Of a stretch of DNA of 64,000 nucleotides, positions 7,987 to 16,833 are shown one piece after another. The DNA lies in contig CANQPS010000005.1 in the NCBI GenBank assembly GCA_947625785.1, forward strand, positions 62,001 to 126,000, read 5' to 3'. Position 1 is the stretch's first letter. Every line of letters begins with the position of its first letter. Made by a program: the position numbers and the translations under genes. Under the pieces are notes generated by a model, which ran no database searches, had not been told where the DNA came from, and saw nothing but the letters and a program-made list of their open reading frames with translations. Origin of the DNA: an uncultured Clostridia bacterium. GTDB lineage: Bacteria; Bacillota; Clostridia; Oscillospirales; Acutalibacteraceae.

Positions 7987-9732
7987 ATGGGATGTGGTAT
8001 AACTTTGTGGAAGTTAAGAAGATTTTTGAAAGATTATAAATTACAATTAATATTAGGACCTTTGTTTAAATTGATAGAGGCTGTTTTTGAGCTGATAGTT
8101 CCTCTGGTAATGGCTGATATTATTGATAATGGTGCTAAGAAAGGCGATGCAGCTTATGTATGGCGAATGGGCTTGGTAATGGCAGCCTTGGGAATATCAG
8201 GTTGGTGCTTTGCGATAATATGTCAGAAATCAGCTTCGATAGCATCGCAGGGGTTTGGTACAAAGTTAAGAACAGAATTATATAAACATATTAATAGTTT
8301 ATCTCATAAAGAAATAGATAAATTTGGCACATCTTCACTTATAACGAGAATGACAAATGATATAAATCAATTACAACTTAGTGTTGCTATGCTTATAAGG
8401 CTTGTTACAAGATCTCCATTTCTTATAATAGGTGCAGTTGTAATGTCAACAATAATTAATTTCAGATTAGCGATAGTAGTATATATTGCAACACCATTTA
8501 TAGCATTTGTTTTATATTTTATAATGACAAGGTCTGTACCGTTTTTTAAAATGATACAAAAAAAGCTGGACAAAACATCACTGCTTACAGGTGAAAATTT
8601 ATCCGGAAACAGAGTAATAAGAGCATTCAGCAAACAAAAAAGTGAAAATGATAAATTCTATGAAGCAACGGAAGATTTGGCTAAGATATCTCTAAGGGTA
8701 GGAAGATTGTCTGCATTATTAAATCCGTTGACATATTTAATAGTTCAGATAGCAATAATAGCTATTGTTTGGTTTAGCGGTGGAATTGTTTATACAGGAA
8801 GTATGACGCAGGGAGAAGTTATAGCGTTAGTAAATTATATGACACAAATATATCTTGCTATGGCTGTACTTGCAAATCTTATAGTTATATTTACAAAGGC
8901 CTCAGCATCTGCAATAAGAGTAAGCGAGGTTTTTGAAACTGAACCCTCCGTAAAAGAATATACAAAAAATCCGATAGAAATTAATCCTGATGCACCAAAA
9001 ATTGAGTTTAAAGATGTTTCATTTGCATACGATGGAGATTATGATTTAAGGAATATTTCTTTTAGTGTGCAAAAAGGTCAGACAGTAGGAATTATAGGCG
9101 GTACAGGTTCGGGTAAATCAACACTTATTAATTTGATACCGAGATTTTATGATGTCAGTAAGGGTGAAATATTGATTGACGGTGTTAATGTAAAAGATTA
9201 TTCGTTTAGACAACTCAGAAAGCAGATGGGTATTGTACCACAAAAATCTTCGCTTGTAAGTGGTACAGTTAAAGATAATATGTTATGGGGAAATAAAGAT
9301 GCCACAGATAACGAAATTATTTCAGCTCTAAAAACGGCACAGGCGTGGGATTTTATTAGCAAGTCAGAAAATGGCATTAACAGTGTAGTAAATCAGGGTG
9401 GAAAGAATTTTTCCGGTGGTCAAAAACAAAGATTAACTATCGCAAGAGCTATCGTATCAAAACCACAAATTTTAATATTAGATGATAGTTCAAGTGCATT
9501 AGATTTTGCGACAGAGGCGAATTTAAGAAGGGCATTAAATAGTAATATTGAAGATACCACGAAGATAATTGTATCTCAAAGGGTTAGTTCAATAAAAAAT
9601 TCAGATTTGATTATAGTGCTTGATGACGGTGATATGGTGGGTATTGGTACGCATAAAGAGCTTCTTGAAAATTGTGAAACATATAGAGAAATCTGTTCAT
9701 CACAATTAAGCGAAAAGGAGGCATCCGTATGA
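7987..9732 (+). CDS. ABC exporter half-transporter, degenerate-site subunit
   Basis: 581 aa: six-helix exporter transmembrane domain (about 15-310) and a nucleotide-binding domain (about 335-575). Walker A is GGTGSGKST (about 371-379) and the signature is FSGGQ (about 475). The catalytic Glu after Walker B is replaced by Asp (D499-D500), and the switch His by Gln (Q531). These are the marks of the degenerate half in heterodimeric exporters such as TM287/288 and BmrC/D. It overlaps the next gene by 4 nt (ATGA), so the two halves are co-translated. Substrate unknown; drugs, peptides or lipids are all possible. The ATG has no clear ribosome site. Confidence 0.93.
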   Translation: MGCGITLWKLRRFLKDYKLQLILGPLFKLIEAVFELIVPLVMADIIDNGAKKGDAAYVWRMGLVMAALGISGWCFAIICQKSASIASQGFGTKLRTELYKHINSLSHKEIDKFGTSSLITRMTNDINQLQLSVAMLIRLVTRSPFLIIGAVVMSTIINFRLAIVVYIATPFIAFVLYFIMTRSVPFFKMIQKKLDKTSLLTGENLSGNRVIRAFSKQKSENDKFYEATEDLAKISLRVGRLSALLNPLTYLIVQIAIIAIVWFSGGIVYTGSMTQGEVIALVNYMTQIYLAMAVLANLIVIFTKASASAIRVSEVFETEPSVKEYTKNPIEINPDAPKIEFKDVSFAYDGDYDLRNISFSVQKGQTVGIIGGTGSGKSTLINLIPRFYDVSKGEILIDGVNVKDYSFRQLRKQMGIVPQKSSLVSGTVKDNMLWGNKDATDNEIISALKTAQAWDFISKSENGINSVVNQGGKNFSGGQKQRLTIARAIVSKPQILILDDSSSALDFATEANLRRALNSNIEDTTKIIVSQRVSSIKNSDLIIVLDDGDMVGIGTHKELLENCETYREICSSQLSEKEASV

Positions 9733-11471
9733 AAAAAGGCACTACTTTGAAAAGAATACTCGGTTATAGCGGTAAGCATATAAAATATATAATAAGTGCT
9801 ATGATTTTTGCGATTATATATGTATCGCTGACACTTTTAGCACCTGTACTTGTTGGACAGGCAATAGATAAAATTGTAGGAGAAAATGATGTTGATTTTC
9901 GAGGTATAGCAAATATTATTTTAGTATTATTATTTGTTATAGTAGGTGCAGGGCTATTTCAGTGGTTGATGCTTATGTGTACTAATATGGTGAGCTATTT
10001 AACCGTAAGAGATATGAGAAGAGATACTTTCAAAAAACTTAATTCTGTACCGTTAAGTTATATTGACACCACGCCCCACGGCGATATTATCAATAGGGTT
10101 ATAAATGATGTTGATTATGTTGGTGATGGACTTTTGCAAGGTATTACACAACTGTTTTCGGGTATAGTAACAATAGTTGGAACTATAATTTTTATGTTGG
10201 CACTTAATGTCAAAATAACTATTGTTGTTGTTATAATAACACCATTATCAGTATTAGTGGCATCACTTATAACAAGGGCGACAAATAAAATGTACAGAGA
10301 GCAATCCGTTACACAAGGCGAATTAAGCGGTTTTACAGAGGAATTTATAAGTAACCAGAAACTTGTCAAGAGTTTCGCACACGAAAACATTGCAGAAAAA
10401 CAATTTGATGAGATAAATGCAAGGCTAAAAGTTTGTGGGCAGAAGGCACAGTTTTATTCTTCATTATCTAATCCAAGTACAAGATTAGTAAATGGTTTTG
10501 TTTATACGGGTGTAGGTATTATAGGTTCAATTTCAGTAATAAATGGTAATTTATCAGTCGGACAAGTATCCTGTTTTTTAACTTATGCAAATCAATATAC
10601 AAAGCCATTTAACGAAGTAACGGGAGTAATACCTCAGTTTCAAACAGCATTGGCGAGTGCGGGAAGGATTTTTTCTATAATTGATGAATTGGACGAAAAA
10701 CCGGACAATCCGGACGCAGTAAATATACAGTCCTGTAAGGGAAATATAGAAATTGAAAATATATCATTTTCATATGCCCCGGAGAAAGAGCTTATTAAAA
10801 ATTTCAGTCTTAGCGTTAAAAGCGGTCAAAGAATTGCAATCGTTGGACCTACCGGTTGTGGCAAAACTACATTTATTAATTTGCTTATGAGATTTTACGA
10901 TGTAAACAGCGGAGAAATCAAAATAGACGGAATTAATATAAACGATATGACAAGAGATAGTTTAAGAAACCTGTACGGAATGGTATTGCAGGAAAGTTGG
11001 CTTTACAGCGGAACTATACGAGAAAATATCACATACGGCAAACCTGATGCTACAGATGAAGAAGTTATTAGAGCTGCAAAATCGGCATATATTCATAATT
11101 TTATAAGTCGTTTGCCCGATGGATACGATACTTTTATATCAGAACAAGGCGGTAATTTATCGCAAGGACAAAAACAGCTTTTATGTATAGCAAGAGTTAT
11201 GTTGTGTAATCCGCCAATGCTTATACTTGATGAAGCTACAAGTAGTATAGATACAAGAACCGAAATAAGAGTTCAAAAGGCATTTGATAAGATAATGCAA
11301 GGAAAAACAAGTTTTATTGTCGCACATAGATTGTCCACCATAAAGGAGGCCGATATGATTCTTGTAATGAAAGACGGCAATATACTTGAACAAGGAAATC
11401 ATAATGAATTGTTGGCTAAAAAAGGATTTTATTATAATTTATATAACAGCCAATTTGCTGGTAATAATTAG
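9729..11471 (+). CDS. ABC exporter half-transporter, consensus-site subunit
   Basis: 580 aa: six-helix transmembrane domain (about 15-310) and NBD with Walker A GPTGCGKTT (about 372-380), catalytic Glu E502 (LDEATSS) and switch His H533 (AHRLS). The ABC signature is LSQGQ (477-481), not LSGGQ. In the heterodimer this altered signature pairs with the degenerate Walker site of the partner, while the partner's FSGGQ completes this subunit's active site. AAAAGGAGG just upstream inside the previous gene is a strong ribosome site. The operon ends in the dispersed stem-loop repeat. Confidence 0.94.
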   Translation: MKKGTTLKRILGYSGKHIKYIISAMIFAIIYVSLTLLAPVLVGQAIDKIVGENDVDFRGIANIILVLLFVIVGAGLFQWLMLMCTNMVSYLTVRDMRRDTFKKLNSVPLSYIDTTPHGDIINRVINDVDYVGDGLLQGITQLFSGIVTIVGTIIFMLALNVKITIVVVIITPLSVLVASLITRATNKMYREQSVTQGELSGFTEEFISNQKLVKSFAHENIAEKQFDEINARLKVCGQKAQFYSSLSNPSTRLVNGFVYTGVGIIGSISVINGNLSVGQVSCFLTYANQYTKPFNEVTGVIPQFQTALASAGRIFSIIDELDEKPDNPDAVNIQSCKGNIEIENISFSYAPEKELIKNFSLSVKSGQRIAIVGPTGCGKTTFINLLMRFYDVNSGEIKIDGININDMTRDSLRNLYGMVLQESWLYSGTIRENITYGKPDATDEEVIRAAKSAYIHNFISRLPDGYDTFISEQGGNLSQGQKQLLCIARVMLCNPPMLILDEATSSIDTRTEIRVQKAFDKIMQGKTSFIVAHRLSTIKEADMILVMKDGNILEQGNHNELLAKKGFYYNLYNSQFAGNN

Positions 11472-11520
11472 ATATATTCTTAAAATATTTAAATTACAAA
11501 AAATTTTGAATAGAATATTA

Positions 11521-11735
11521 AGGTTTTCCCTACGGGAAAACGGGGGGGTTCGTTCTCTGCGGAGAACGACCAAAGGCTCTGCCTTTGGAAACCGCAAGCC
11601 TTTTGAAAAAGGCTTGACCGAAAACTTTTACTTTAAAAATTCAAAGGTTTTTGAGAGTTTTAAGGGAATTTTTTGAAAAAAAGTTTCCTTAATGGGTCGA
11701 GGGTAAAGTCTGCCCAAAATTTATATTATCTATTG
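11521..11735 (+). repeat. dispersed stem-loop repeat, copy 1
   Basis: Non-coding element just after the ABC operon and covering most of the gap before 11845. It is a string of perfect hairpins: 11523-11530/11534-11541, 11551-11557/11562-11568, 11570-11577/11581-11588 and 11595-11603/11608-11616. It then has an A/T-rich segment with the shared ACCGAAAACTTTT core and ends near TTAATGGG. The same order of blocks recurs at 29893-30052 and 52942-53135, all on the plus strand and all right after a gene. The G-run and hairpins make it GC-richer than its surroundings. Confidence 0.8.
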
Positions 11736-11844
11736 ATTATTGTAACAGAATGATATAAAATAGTGATATATAAGATAAAGTTAGTGTCAATTTTCCGGAT
11801 TTATACACAATTATTTTAATATTATGAAACGGGGTATAGGGAAA

Positions 11845-12540
11845 ATGCGAGAAGATATATGTAGCATACCTATTAATGATGTCTTTAAACCAAAAGATGG
11901 TTGTCCGCTGTGTAATATGAGGGATATGCTCGAACAGCGTATGACTGAATATATAACAGGTGCTGCTATGATGGAGCCTGATGTAAGAATTTGTACAAAC
12001 GAACAGGGCTTTTGTCATAATCATTTTTCTATGATGTTAGAAGTTGGCAGCAGATTATCGAATGCACTTATATTACAAAGTCACTTAAAAAAGATTTCAA
12101 CAGATTTAATACCTAACGAAGTGAAGGGTAAACCTGATAAAAAGCAACTTGCTAAATTACAATATGTAATAAATGATTGTTTTGTATGTAACCAAATAAA
12201 TGACTCGATGGAAAAAATGTTTAATTCAATTTTTGCTATGTGGCAAAAAAGTGATGAGTTCAGAAAATTATATTCCGAACAAAAATACATTTGTATGGAA
12301 CATTATTCTATGCTTATGAATTCTGCTGTAAAAAATATGAGTTCAAAGGTATTGCCTGATTTTTACAGTGAAACCGCTAAATTGTGCGGTGAATATTTAA
12401 AAGTTTTATATGGAGATATAACACATTTTTGCTCAATGTTTGATTATAGAAACGGTAATGCTGATTGGGGAAATTCCAAAGATAGTATAGAAAGGTCAAT
12501 TAAATTTTTAACTTCCAGAGAAGTTGAAACAGAAGAGTAG
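11845..12540 (+). CDS. DUF6062 family protein
   Basis: 231 aa soluble protein, recognised by its opening (SIPINDVFKPKDGCPLC), the MEPDVRICTNEQGFCHNHF block and repeated Cys pairs: CPLC, CHNHF, CFVC and CMEHY. Cys/His spacing suggests metal binding in two similar halves. The family function is unknown. I chose ATG 11845 because relatives begin close to the IPIN motif and GGG precedes it; an in-frame ATG at 11824 has no ribosome site. It is separated from the next gene by 3 nt, so the two are likely co-expressed. Confidence 0.75.
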   Translation: MREDICSIPINDVFKPKDGCPLCNMRDMLEQRMTEYITGAAMMEPDVRICTNEQGFCHNHFSMMLEVGSRLSNALILQSHLKKISTDLIPNEVKGKPDKKQLAKLQYVINDCFVCNQINDSMEKMFNSIFAMWQKSDEFRKLYSEQKYICMEHYSMLMNSAVKNMSSKVLPDFYSETAKLCGEYLKVLYGDITHFCSMFDYRNGNADWGNSKDSIERSIKFLTSREVETEE

Positions 12541-12543
12541 ATT

Positions 12544-13164
12544 ATGCAAAATATATATCTTGTGTTTTTGTCTACAAATTATAGAACCGGCAAAGCTATA
12601 AGAAAATTGACCAAAAGTAAATATAATCACGTTGCAATTTCATTTTCTCCATATATATCAAAAATGTATTCTTATGCAAGAAAAAATTATTATGAACCTA
12701 TGGTGGCGGGATATGTAAATGAGTATCCTGGCAGATATTTGCTTAACAATAATGATACTATGATAAAAATATGTAAAATACCTGTTAAAACCGACCATTA
12801 TAAACGAATAAAATATAAACTCCAAGGCTATGATAACAATGCCGAATTAACACAATATAATTGGGCAAATATATTGCTTTATCCGCTTGGTATTAATTGC
12901 AAAAAAAAATATGTGCATACCTGTATAACATTCTTTATGGATATTATGGAGTATGACGAATTTGTATCAATTAAGGAATTGGAAAAAATATATAAGAATA
13001 ATGTTATTTATGAAGGTTGGTTGTCAAACAGGGTTGATGAAGAGAATTGTATATTTGAAGAAAAATATTTTGAAAAAAGGAATTTTCTGAAAATAACGGG
13101 AAATTCCATCTTATCATTAACTAAGGGTGTAATGCCTTGCTTGTCTATATGGCGTGACAGATAA
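12544..13164 (+). CDS. predicted permuted papain-like (YiiX/NlpC-P60 fold) protein
   Basis: 206 aa, no signal peptide. The N-terminus (YLVFLSTNYRTGKAIRKLTKSKYNHVAISF) has the His-containing NHV(A/S)IS motif seen at the start of circularly permuted NlpC/P60-like proteins, with His at residue 29. A later YVHTCITFF block puts a Cys at 127, where these folds place the nucleophile. The function is not known; hydrolysis of an amide or thioester is only a fold-based guess. It follows the DUF6062 gene with a 3-nt gap and is followed by a strong terminator. Confidence 0.55.
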   Translation: MQNIYLVFLSTNYRTGKAIRKLTKSKYNHVAISFSPYISKMYSYARKNYYEPMVAGYVNEYPGRYLLNNNDTMIKICKIPVKTDHYKRIKYKLQGYDNNAELTQYNWANILLYPLGINCKKKYVHTCITFFMDIMEYDEFVSIKELEKIYKNNVIYEGWLSNRVDEENCIFEEKYFEKRNFLKITGNSILSLTKGVMPCLSIWRDR

Positions 13165-13186
13165 TTTAAAATAATAAATTTAATAT

Positions 13187-13236
13187 ATACCATATATTTC
13201 TACAAACTTTGGTGGAAATATATGGTATTATTTTTT
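13187..13236 (+). terminator. strong intrinsic terminator
   Basis: Perfect 14-bp stem (13187-13200 with 13215-13228) followed by TATTATTTTTTATT. Ends the DUF6062/papain-like pair. Confidence 0.85.
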
Positions 13237-13265
13237 ATTAATTATTTGAAAGGAGAGAGCGTATA

Positions 13266-14153
13266 TTGAGAATTATGTTTTATTTTGTTATGTCTTTTTT
13301 GTGTATAGTTGGGGAGGTGTTTGAAATTATAGATGTAGATGAAAAAGTGGAATTTTATTCTCAAAACCTTATTTATAGTATAGAGGAAAATTCAAATGAT
13401 AGTACGGATATTTATGCAACAGTAATAGTTCCGAATGATATAATAAAAATAACAAGTCTTAACGGTCGCAATATAAAGGAAGTATATGGTTATGATTTTG
13501 CACAGGGATACATTGAAATTAAAGTGGTTGTAAAAGATGTTAATAATAAAACTATTTATGAGAATAATATTGAAAAACCTATTGTATATAGCAATATAAT
13601 AAGTAAGTATAAAATAGCCGAATGTAATTTGAGTGAAAATGATAGTGTAATAATTAATGGCAGATTTAAGTTATTGACAAAGTGTGATGGTCAAGAAAAT
13701 ACAATTTATTATGATTGGAGCCAATATACATATAAAGACAATTCAGTAACAGTCGGAAATATAAACAATGATTATATAAGAATAAAAAATAGTTGGCTCA
13801 GTTATTCAGAATATGAATATACAGATGGAAGTTACCCTGTTTTTATGTTTGATGTGGAATACTCAAAAGAATTTAAGTTGTTATTGCAAAAGTTATTAAA
13901 CAGTAATTGTAACAGTATCATATTGGCGGAATACTGCATAAAGGATAATTCCGTTAATAATAAGTGGATAAATGCCTTTGCAGCGAATAGCAGAAATCCA
14001 TATATATGTAATAATAGAATTATTATGATTGAGCCGGATATTATTCCGGAATTTGGAAATATACAAATACGATTAAAAATACAATATTTTGATGACAAAA
14101 ATAATATTGTTTTTGATGGTGATTGGTGCTATATCGATTATAATATAGAATAA
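13266..14153 (+). CDS. unknown exported protein
   Basis: 295 aa that I do not recognise. The first 17 or so residues are hydrophobic (signal peptide or anchor), then about 275 mostly hydrophilic residues rich in Asn, Ile, Tyr and Asp with predicted beta-strand character and few cysteines. No catalytic motif is visible. TTG 13266 is chosen because AGGAG at 13251-13255 is well spaced before it; an ATG at 13275 is too far away. It stands alone between two terminators. Confidence 0.65.
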   Translation: MRIMFYFVMSFLCIVGEVFEIIDVDEKVEFYSQNLIYSIEENSNDSTDIYATVIVPNDIIKITSLNGRNIKEVYGYDFAQGYIEIKVVVKDVNNKTIYENNIEKPIVYSNIISKYKIAECNLSENDSVIINGRFKLLTKCDGQENTIYYDWSQYTYKDNSVTVGNINNDYIRIKNSWLSYSEYEYTDGSYPVFMFDVEYSKEFKLLLQKLLNSNCNSIILAEYCIKDNSVNNKWINAFAANSRNPYICNNRIIMIEPDIIPEFGNIQIRLKIQYFDDKNNIVFDGDWCYIDYNIE

Positions 14154-14160
14154 TAAAAAT

Positions 14161-14190
14161 AGCTGTATTGACTTATAAATCAATACAGCT
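14161..14190 (+). terminator. bidirectional hairpin between convergent genes
   Basis: Perfect 11-bp stem (14161-14171 with 14180-14190) and 8-nt loop, 10 nt after the exported-protein stop and 6 nt from the lrp-like stop. T-rich tracts on both sides are weak (GCAATTTTAT on the plus strand). Confidence 0.65.
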
Positions 14191-14196
14191 GCAATT

Positions 14197-14649
14197 TTAT
14201 ATATCAGACGGTAAAACAGATGGGTCTTCTTTTAGAGTTTTTAGGACGAGCTGAGTTTTCGTTGCCGAAACCCCGTTAATACTTTTGATTTCTCTGTGAA
14301 TAGCCTCCAAATGTTCAGATGACGCACAATGAATTCGCACGATAAAATCAAAATCACCTGTCATATAATAACAAGAGGCAACATTATGATTATTTACAAC
14401 AGTTTGTGTAAAAGAATCGAAATATTTAGGGTGTTCAAGTCGAACCTCCATAATAGCCGTAACATCATTACCTATTTTTTTTTGGTCGACAATTACGGTG
14501 TATTTTGATATAATCTTTTGAATTTCCATTTTTTTAATTCTCTCAATAATGGCAGAAACAGACATATTGACCTCTTTGCTTAATGATGAAAGAGTTTTTC
14601 GAGCATTATGTTTTAAAATATGAAGAATTTTTAAGTCTATGTTATCCAT
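14197..14649 (-). CDS. Lrp/AsnC family transcriptional regulator
   Basis: 150 aa, typical length. N-terminal winged HTH (LSSLSKEVNMSVSAIIERIKKME, about 19-42) and C-terminal RAM/AsnC ligand-binding domain (about 65-145) with the YYMTGDFDFIVRI strand. These proteins form octamers and respond to amino acids. It is divergent from phoH, and its own promoter is visible at 14669-14697, so it may control itself, the flanking genes or both. The ligand cannot be inferred. Confidence 0.92.
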   Translation of the reverse strand: MDNIDLKILHILKHNARKTLSSLSKEVNMSVSAIIERIKKMEIQKIISKYTVIVDQKKIGNDVTAIMEVRLEHPKYFDSFTQTVVNNHNVASCYYMTGDFDFIVRIHCASSEHLEAIHREIKSINGVSATKTQLVLKTLKEDPSVLPSDI

Positions 14650-14668
14650 TAATAACCACCTCTAATAA

Positions 14669-14697
14669 ATAATAATATTTGTTTTTTTACTTGTCAA
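14669..14697 (-). promoter_or_regulatory. sigma-A type promoter for the Lrp-like gene
   Basis: On the minus strand TTGACA (14697-14692), 17-bp spacer, TATTAT (14674-14669). Confidence 0.6.
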
Positions 14698-14823
14698 TAA
14701 ATATTTTATATATAAAGTAAAATTACATAAACTATTAATATAATAGAAGATATTGTTTGTTGAAAACTCGATTTATAAAAAATTTTGTATAAATTACAGA
14801 TTTTTTAATAAAAAAATAGTGAC

Positions 14824-14852
14824 TTTATAAACAATTTGTGATACAATATAAT
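14824..14852 (+). promoter_or_regulatory. candidate promoter for phoH operon
   Basis: TATAAT (14847-14852) with a poor -35 (TTTATA, 14824-14829) at 17 bp. Best candidate in the divergent gap. Confidence 0.4.
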
Positions 14853-14880
14853 CAGTTATTTATGTTTAAAAGGTGATTTA

Positions 14881-15846
14881 ATGTTTGAACAATCCATAAA
14901 TATTGAAAGAATGGAACAAGCTGTTGCACTTTTTGGAAGTTTTGATGAGAATATAAAACTAATACAAAATGAATATTTGGTAAATGTGGTTGTTAGGGAT
15001 TCTGAATTAAAGGTTTGTGGTGAACCGGAATCAGTGGCAAAGGCTATAAAAGTTATTGATAGTCTTTTAACAATGTTAAATCGTGGAGAAACACTCACTG
15101 ACCAAAATGTAAGGTATTGTATTTCTCTTGTAAATGACGGAAACGAAGATAAAGTAAAAGAATTTGTCGGTGACTGTATATGCGTTACATCAAAAGGAAG
15201 ATCTGTTAAACCAAAAACACTCGGTCAGAAAAAATACTGCGAGGAAATTAAAAACAATATAATCACCATAGGTGTTGGTCCCGCCGGAACGGGAAAAACA
15301 TATCTTGCGGTTGCTATGGCAGTTATGGCGTTCAGAACAAATGAGGTTAATCGTATTATCTTGACAAGACCTGCGGTTGAGGCCGGTGAAAAACTTGGAT
15401 TTTTACCGGGCGATTTGCAAAGTAAAGTTGATCCGTATCTCAGACCCCTTTATGATGCTCTTTTTGATATGTTAGGAGCAGAAACATATCAAAGATATGT
15501 TGAACGGGGCAATATAGAGGTTGCTCCGCTTGCATATATGAGAGGCAGAACTCTTGATGACAGCTTTATAATATTAGATGAGGCTCAAAATACTACACCT
15601 GAACAAATGAAAATGTTTCTTACAAGATTAGGTTTTAATTCCAAAATGGTTATAACGGGTGATATAACACAAATTGATTTACCTAATGGGATTCGTTCCG
15701 GATTAAAAGATGTAACAAGAGTTCTAAAAAATATTGAGGGAATATCTCAGGTTGTATTCAGTGAGAAAGATGTTGTAAGACATAAACTTGTACAGCAGAT
15801 TATTAAGGCTTATGAAAAAAGTGAGGAGGCTAGGTTAAAGCGATGA
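14881..15846 (+). CDS. phoH: PhoH-like ATPase (YbeZ type)
   Basis: 321 aa. PhoH/YbeZ is a cytoplasmic P-loop ATPase linked to RNA metabolism and works with the endonuclease YbeY. Walker A is GPAGTGKT (residues 133-140), Walker B is IILDEAQN, and a KH-like N-terminal region (about 1-75) precedes the ATPase. ATG 14881 follows AAAAGGTG. Its 3' end overlaps ybeY by 4 nt, the standard phoH-ybeY-dgkA-era order of Firmicutes. Confidence 0.95.
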   Translation: MFEQSINIERMEQAVALFGSFDENIKLIQNEYLVNVVVRDSELKVCGEPESVAKAIKVIDSLLTMLNRGETLTDQNVRYCISLVNDGNEDKVKEFVGDCICVTSKGRSVKPKTLGQKKYCEEIKNNIITIGVGPAGTGKTYLAVAMAVMAFRTNEVNRIILTRPAVEAGEKLGFLPGDLQSKVDPYLRPLYDALFDMLGAETYQRYVERGNIEVAPLAYMRGRTLDDSFIILDEAQNTTPEQMKMFLTRLGFNSKMVITGDITQIDLPNGIRSGLKDVTRVLKNIEGISQVVFSEKDVVRHKLVQQIIKAYEKSEEARLKR

Positions 15847-16352
15847 AAGATAAAATTAAAGTTGTTATTACAAACAACCAAAAAGAAGTAAAGATACCAA
15901 CAGGTTTGCGTATGTTAGTACGCCGTTGTTGTAATGCAGTATTAAAACTCGAAAATTTTGAGGGTTCGGCAGAAATTAGTGTAACTTTTGTTGATAATAA
16001 AACTATAAGAGATTATAATAAACAGTATCGTGACAAAGATTATGTTACAGATGTTCTATCGTTTCCTATGGGGGAAAATGGTGTGTATGATTTAGACCCC
16101 GCAAACGGTGCTAAGATGCTTGGAGATGTAGTTATATCAATGGAAAAGGCTGTTGAGCAGGCTGAAAGATTTGGACATTCATTACAAAGAGAAGTGGGTT
16201 ATTTAACTGCACATTCGGTTTTGCATTTATTGGGATATGACCACGAAGATGAGGGGCTGCAAAGGGTTCGTATGCGTGAAAAAGAAGAACGCGTTATGGA
16301 ACAGCTTGGATTGCCGAGTTCCTCAAGTTATGTTATGACAGACAGCGAATGA
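15843..16352 (+). CDS. ybeY: endoribonuclease YbeY (rRNA maturation factor)
   Basis: 169 aa. YbeY is a zinc-dependent RNase needed for 16S rRNA 3' processing and ribosome quality control. The metal motif H-S-V-L-H-L-L-G-Y-D-H is present at about residues 121-131, along with YRDKDYVTDVLSFP. It starts with ATG in a 4-nt overlap with phoH and ends in a 4-nt overlap with dgkA, indicating translational coupling. Confidence 0.96.
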   Translation: MKDKIKVVITNNQKEVKIPTGLRMLVRRCCNAVLKLENFEGSAEISVTFVDNKTIRDYNKQYRDKDYVTDVLSFPMGENGVYDLDPANGAKMLGDVVISMEKAVEQAERFGHSLQREVGYLTAHSVLHLLGYDHEDEGLQRVRMREKEERVMEQLGLPSSSSYVMTDSE

Positions 16353-16810
16353 TGAAATTTTTAAAAGGTTTTAAGTACGCTTTCAACGGAATATTATATT
16401 GCATAAAAAACGAGCGAAATATGAGAATACATATTGCAGTAATGTTATGTATTGTTATTTTCGCACGTTTTTTTAAGTTGACGGCTGTTAATTGGGCAAT
16501 TTTATTTTTGACATTTAGTATTGTAATTTCGGCAGAAGCCATAAATACAGCAATAGAAAAACTTTGCGATTTTGTTTGCAAGGAAAAACGCCGGCTTATA
16601 GGTATAGTTAAAGATGTATCGGCAGGAGCAGTACTTATATCGGCAATTTTTGCAGTATGTGTGGGTGTTTGTACTTTTTGGCAGCCAACCGTATTTTTGG
16701 AAATATATAATTATTATATCAATAATATACCGGAATTAATATTGATATTTCTATTACTAATATTACTTTTATTGTTTGTGATATTTGGCGGAAATAAAAA
16801 GAAAAGATAG
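16349..16810 (+). CDS. dgkA: diacylglycerol/undecaprenol kinase family protein
   Basis: 153 aa integral membrane kinase. In Gram-positives this family mainly phosphorylates undecaprenol, recycling the wall lipid carrier. Signature S-A-E-A-I-N-T-A-I-E-K at about residues 61-71 carries the catalytic and metal-binding Glu/Asn; NERNMRIH lies before the first helix. There are four hydrophobic segments; the last (about 125-148), with a short Lys tail, is an addition to the usual three-helix core. ATGA overlap with ybeY; 23 nt from era. Confidence 0.92.
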   Translation: MMKFLKGFKYAFNGILYCIKNERNMRIHIAVMLCIVIFARFFKLTAVNWAILFLTFSIVISAEAINTAIEKLCDFVCKEKRRLIGIVKDVSAGAVLISAIFAVCVGVCTFWQPTVFLEIYNYYINNIPELILIFLLLILLLLFVIFGGNKKKR

Positions 16811-16833
16811 ATTTTACTTTTGGAGTGATTAAA

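Noticed and set aside
11386..11676. 96-codon frame spanning the end of the ABC gene and the stem-loop repeat
   Set aside because: Half lies within the ABC gene in another frame and the rest in palindromic repeat sequence; no family features.
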